Source of the DNA: Ectopseudomonas composti | GTDB lineage: Bacteria; Pseudomonadota; Gammaproteobacteria; Pseudomonadales; Pseudomonadaceae | Length of the DNA: 16,219 nucleotides | Reading direction: 5' to 3' | Assembly (NCBI GenBank): GCA_946886245.1 | Contig: CAMPIF010000036.1 | Span: 1 to 16,219, forward strand | In this document: positions 14,359 through 16,219 of the stretch, piece by piece | Layout of the letters: each line of letters opens with the position of its first letter | Position numbering within the stretch: the stretch's first letter is position 1 | The notes under the pieces: model-generated | Database searches by the model: none | Told to the model about the DNA's origin: nothing | The model's input: only the letters and a program-made list of their open reading frames with translations | Program-made: the position numbers and the translations under genes

Positions 14359-14428
14359 TAGGCCAACAAAGATTTTCTCGGCCTAAACACCGCCGGGTAG
14401 ACTAGCGCCCTTTTGCGCCTACCCGGCG
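14359..14428 (+). promoter_or_regulatory. Double-hairpin leader upstream of metN
   Basis: Two inverted repeats follow one another. TAGGCC/GGCCTA (14359-14364 and 14380-14385) has a 15-nt loop. A longer stem pairs CGCCGGGTAG (14391-14400) with CTACCCGGCG (14419-14428); inside it, beyond an ACTA bulge, GCGC pairs with GCGC (14405-14408 with 14415-14418) around a CCTTTT loop, making 14 bp in all. No U-tract follows. It lies 61 bp before the metN start. It may be a regulatory leader, a processing site, or the 3' end of the lipoprotein transcript. The remainder of 14320-14488 shows no clear promoter. Confidence 0.45.
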
Positions 14429-14488
14429 CCAACGGCCGCTTCGGCAATCTCGGAGCCCGGCCCTGAACATACCCAAAAGGTCGTTCGC

Positions 14489-15496
14489 GTGATCCAGTTT
14501 CAATCCGTCCACAAAGCCTACCGCGTCGCCGGTCGCGAGATTCCGGCACTGCAGCCCACCACGCTGCAGGTCGGCAGCGGCCAGGTGTTCGGCATCATCG
14601 GCCACTCCGGCGCCGGCAAGAGCACCCTGCTGCGCCTGATCAACCGCCTGGAAGAACCCACCGGCGGGCGCATCGAGATCGACGGTGTCGACGTCACCGC
14701 CCTCGATGCGGGTGGCCTGCGCCGTTTCCGCCAGCAGGTCGGGATGATCTTCCAGCACTTCAACCTGCTGTCGTCGAAGACCGTTGCCGACAATATCGCC
14801 ATGCCGCTGCGTCTGGCCGGCGAGCTCAGTCGCGCCGAGATCGACGCCCGCGTCGCCGAGTTGCTGGCCCGCGTCGCCCTGCAGGATCACGCCAACAAAT
14901 ACCCGGCGCAGCTCTCCGGCGGGCAGAAGCAGCGCGTCGGCATCGCCCGAGCGCTGAGCACCCGGCCGAAGATCCTGCTGTGCGACGAGGCGACCAGCGC
15001 CCTCGACCCGCAGACCACCACCGCCGTGCTGCAGTTGCTGGCCGAGATCAACCGCGAGCTGGGCCTGACCATCGTGCTGATCACCCACGAGATGGACGTG
15101 ATCCGCCGCGTCTGCGACCGCGTGGCGGTGATGGATGCCGGCGTCATCGTCGAGCAAGGCCCGGTGGCCGAGGTGTTCCTGCACCCGCAGCACCCGACCA
15201 CACGGCGCTTCGTGCAGGAGTCCGAGCATGTCGACGAGGCCGAGCAGCGCGACGACTTCGCCCATGTCGAGGGCCGCATCCTGCGCCTGACCTTCCAGGG
15301 CGAAGCCACCTACGCACCACTGCTGGGCACCGTGGCCCGTGAGACCGGGGTGGACTACAGCATCCTCGCCGGGCGCATCGACCGCATCAAGGACACCCCC
15401 TACGGCCAGCTCACCCTGGCCCTGACCGGTGGTGACATCGACGCCGCGCTGGCGCGCTTCGAAGCCGCCGACGTGCATCTGGAGGTACTGCGCTGA
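14489..15496 (+). CDS. metN: Methionine ABC transporter ATP-binding protein
   Basis: The 335-aa ATPase belongs to the MetNIQ importer for D- and L-methionine. It has Walker [10 protein letters not shown] (38-46), signature LSGGQKQR (142-149), Walker [13 protein letters not shown] (about 159-170) and switch THEMDV. The C-terminal NIL/ACT-like domain (about 260-335, [20 protein letters not shown]) normally binds methionine and inhibits transport when the internal pool is high. The start is GTG 14489, preceded by AAAAGG with an 8-nt gap. Its stop overlaps the metI start by one base (TGATG). P. aeruginosa has more than one MetN; synteny suggests the PA5503 copy. Confidence 0.94.
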   Translation: MIQFQSVHKAYRVAGREIPALQPTTLQVGSGQVFGIIGHSGAGKSTLLRLINRLEEPTGGRIEIDGVDVTALDAGGLRRFRQQVGMIFQHFNLLSSKTVADNIAMPLRLAGELSRAEIDARVAELLARVALQDHANKYPAQLSGGQKQRVGIARALSTRPKILLCDEATSALDPQTTTAVLQLLAEINRELGLTIVLITHEMDVIRRVCDRVAVMDAGVIVEQGPVAEVFLHPQHPTTRRFVQESEHVDEAEQRDDFAHVEGRILRLTFQGEATYAPLLGTVARETGVDYSILAGRIDRIKDTPYGQLTLALTGGDIDAALARFEAADVHLEVLR

Positions 15497-16164
15497 TGCT
15501 CGAACAACTACTACCCAACGTGTTCTGGCCGGAAATCTGGCAGGCCAGCCTCGACACCCTGAACATGCTGCTCGGCTCGATGCTGTTCACCGTGCTGCTC
15601 GGCCTGCCGCTCGGCGTGCTGCTGTTTCTCACCGGCCCGCGTCAGCTGTTCGAACAGAAGGCCCTTTACGGCGCACTGTCGCTGGTGGTGAACATCCTGC
15701 GCTCGGTGCCCTTCGTCATCCTCCTGATCCTGATGATCCCCTTCACCGAGCTGCTGGTCGGTACCTCGCTGGGTGTGGCAGGCGCCATTCCGCCGCTGGT
15801 GGTGGGTGCCACGCCGTTCTTCGCGCGCCTGGTGGAAACCGCCCTGCGCGAAGTCGAGCGCGGCATCATCGAAGCGACCCAGGCCATGGGCGCCACCACC
15901 TGGCAGATCATCACCCGCGCGCTGCTGCCCGAGGCGTTGCCCGGTCTGCTCGCGGCCACCACCGTCACCGCCATTACTCTGGTGTCCTATACCGCCATGA
16001 GCGGCCTGATCGGCGGCGGCGGCCTCGGCGACCTGGCCGTGCGCTACGGCTACCAGCGCTACCAGCCGGACGTGATGGCCGTGACCGTGATCCTGCTGCT
16101 GATCCTGGTGCAGGTGCTGCAGATGGTCGGTGATCGACTGGTCGTACATTTTTCTCGCAAGTGA
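15496..16164 (+). CDS. metI: Methionine ABC transporter permease
   Basis: The 222-aa inner-membrane permease has five hydrophobic segments typical of MetI. The EAA coupling loop is clear: EATQAMGATTWQIITRALLP, followed by GLIGGGGLGDLA, a family hallmark. Two MetI and two MetN make the membrane complex. Start ATG 15496 is translationally coupled to metN. The substrate-binding lipoprotein MetQ is expected next, beyond the window. Confidence 0.95.
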   Translation: MLEQLLPNVFWPEIWQASLDTLNMLLGSMLFTVLLGLPLGVLLFLTGPRQLFEQKALYGALSLVVNILRSVPFVILLILMIPFTELLVGTSLGVAGAIPPLVVGATPFFARLVETALREVERGIIEATQAMGATTWQIITRALLPEALPGLLAATTVTAITLVSYTAMSGLIGGGGLGDLAVRYGYQRYQPDVMAVTVILLLILVQVLQMVGDRLVVHFSRK

Positions 16165-16219
16165 TTATGAAAAGCGGCGACTCGCCACCCGCGAGACCCG
16201 CGCTAACCTTCCCAAAAGG
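16165..16219 (+). promoter_or_regulatory. Leader of the next gene (presumed metQ), truncated
   Basis: These 55 bp after metI end in CCCAAAAGG, the same nine bases that precede the metN start (14472-14480) and probably a ribosome-binding site for the next gene. A 5-bp hairpin, CTCGC/GCGAG, lies within it. The gene itself is outside the window; metQ is inferred from family gene order. Confidence 0.45.

Noticed and set aside
14402..15478. 358-aa open frame on the minus strand antisense to metN
   Set aside because: It is a shadow of metN, with composition typical of antisense frames in GC-rich genes.
14461..16219. CCCAAAAGG shared by the metN leader and the end of the window as a regulatory box
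   Set aside because: In both places it fits a ribosome-binding site, so the match probably reflects translation initiation and not a special element.

Overview
The window is chromosomal DNA from a GC-rich gammaproteobacterium, almost certainly a Pseudomonas. I read it as closer to the P. mendocina / P. stutzeri side than to P. aeruginosa. The evidence is protein-level similarity to recalled P. aeruginosa PA5436-PA5439 and PA5498-PA5505, very high GC at third codon positions, and GTAG-headed REP repeats. Species assignment is inference from memory; no search was run.

Layout. (1) 1-1287: the first 52 codons of a biotin carboxylase subunit of pyruvate carboxylase (pycA, minus strand, cut by the window edge) diverge from a LysR regulator (pycR). 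A perfect 22-bp palindrome lies between them. (2) 1288-6014: an accessory-looking block containing an XdhC/CoxI molybdoenzyme maturation factor (plus), a convergent two-subunit molybdenum hydroxylase of the isoquinoline 1-oxidoreductase type (iorA-iorB, minus; 2Fe-2S subunit and Tat-exported Mo-cofactor subunit), and a conserved-looking 70-aa orphan protein (minus). The roughly 330-bp gap between xdhC and iorB holds at least four REP-type repeats and the iorAB terminator. (3) 6111-8667: an RpiR/HexR-family sugar-phosphate-sensing regulator diverges from zwf (glucose-6-phosphate dehydrogenase). A perfect 15-bp HexR-type palindrome sits in the shared promoter region. (4) 8719-9984: a 12-TM MFS permease of the AmpG/RhtX-FptX kind (minus). 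(5) 10072-13326: the zinc-uptake locus, znuA (minus) divergent from the translationally coupled zur-znuC-znuB operon, with a plausible Zur box over the zur promoter. (6) 13480-14319: a helical-repeat lipoprotein of unknown function. (7) 14489-16164: metN-metI, the ATPase and permease of a MetNIQ-type D/L-methionine importer. The window ends in what looks like the leader of the next gene, presumably metQ.

Together the genes cover central carbon metabolism at the pyruvate and glucose-6-phosphate nodes, a periplasmic molybdenum hydroxylase with its maturation factor, zinc import under Zur, and methionine import. Most gene pairs are ordinary. The least explained material is between genes: the operator palindromes, two families of GTAG-headed REPs (two of which contain the stop codon of the adjacent gene), and a double-hairpin leader before metN. 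I do not see a phage, CRISPR, toxin-antitoxin, transposase or secondary-metabolite system, and no strong candidate for a wholly new system.
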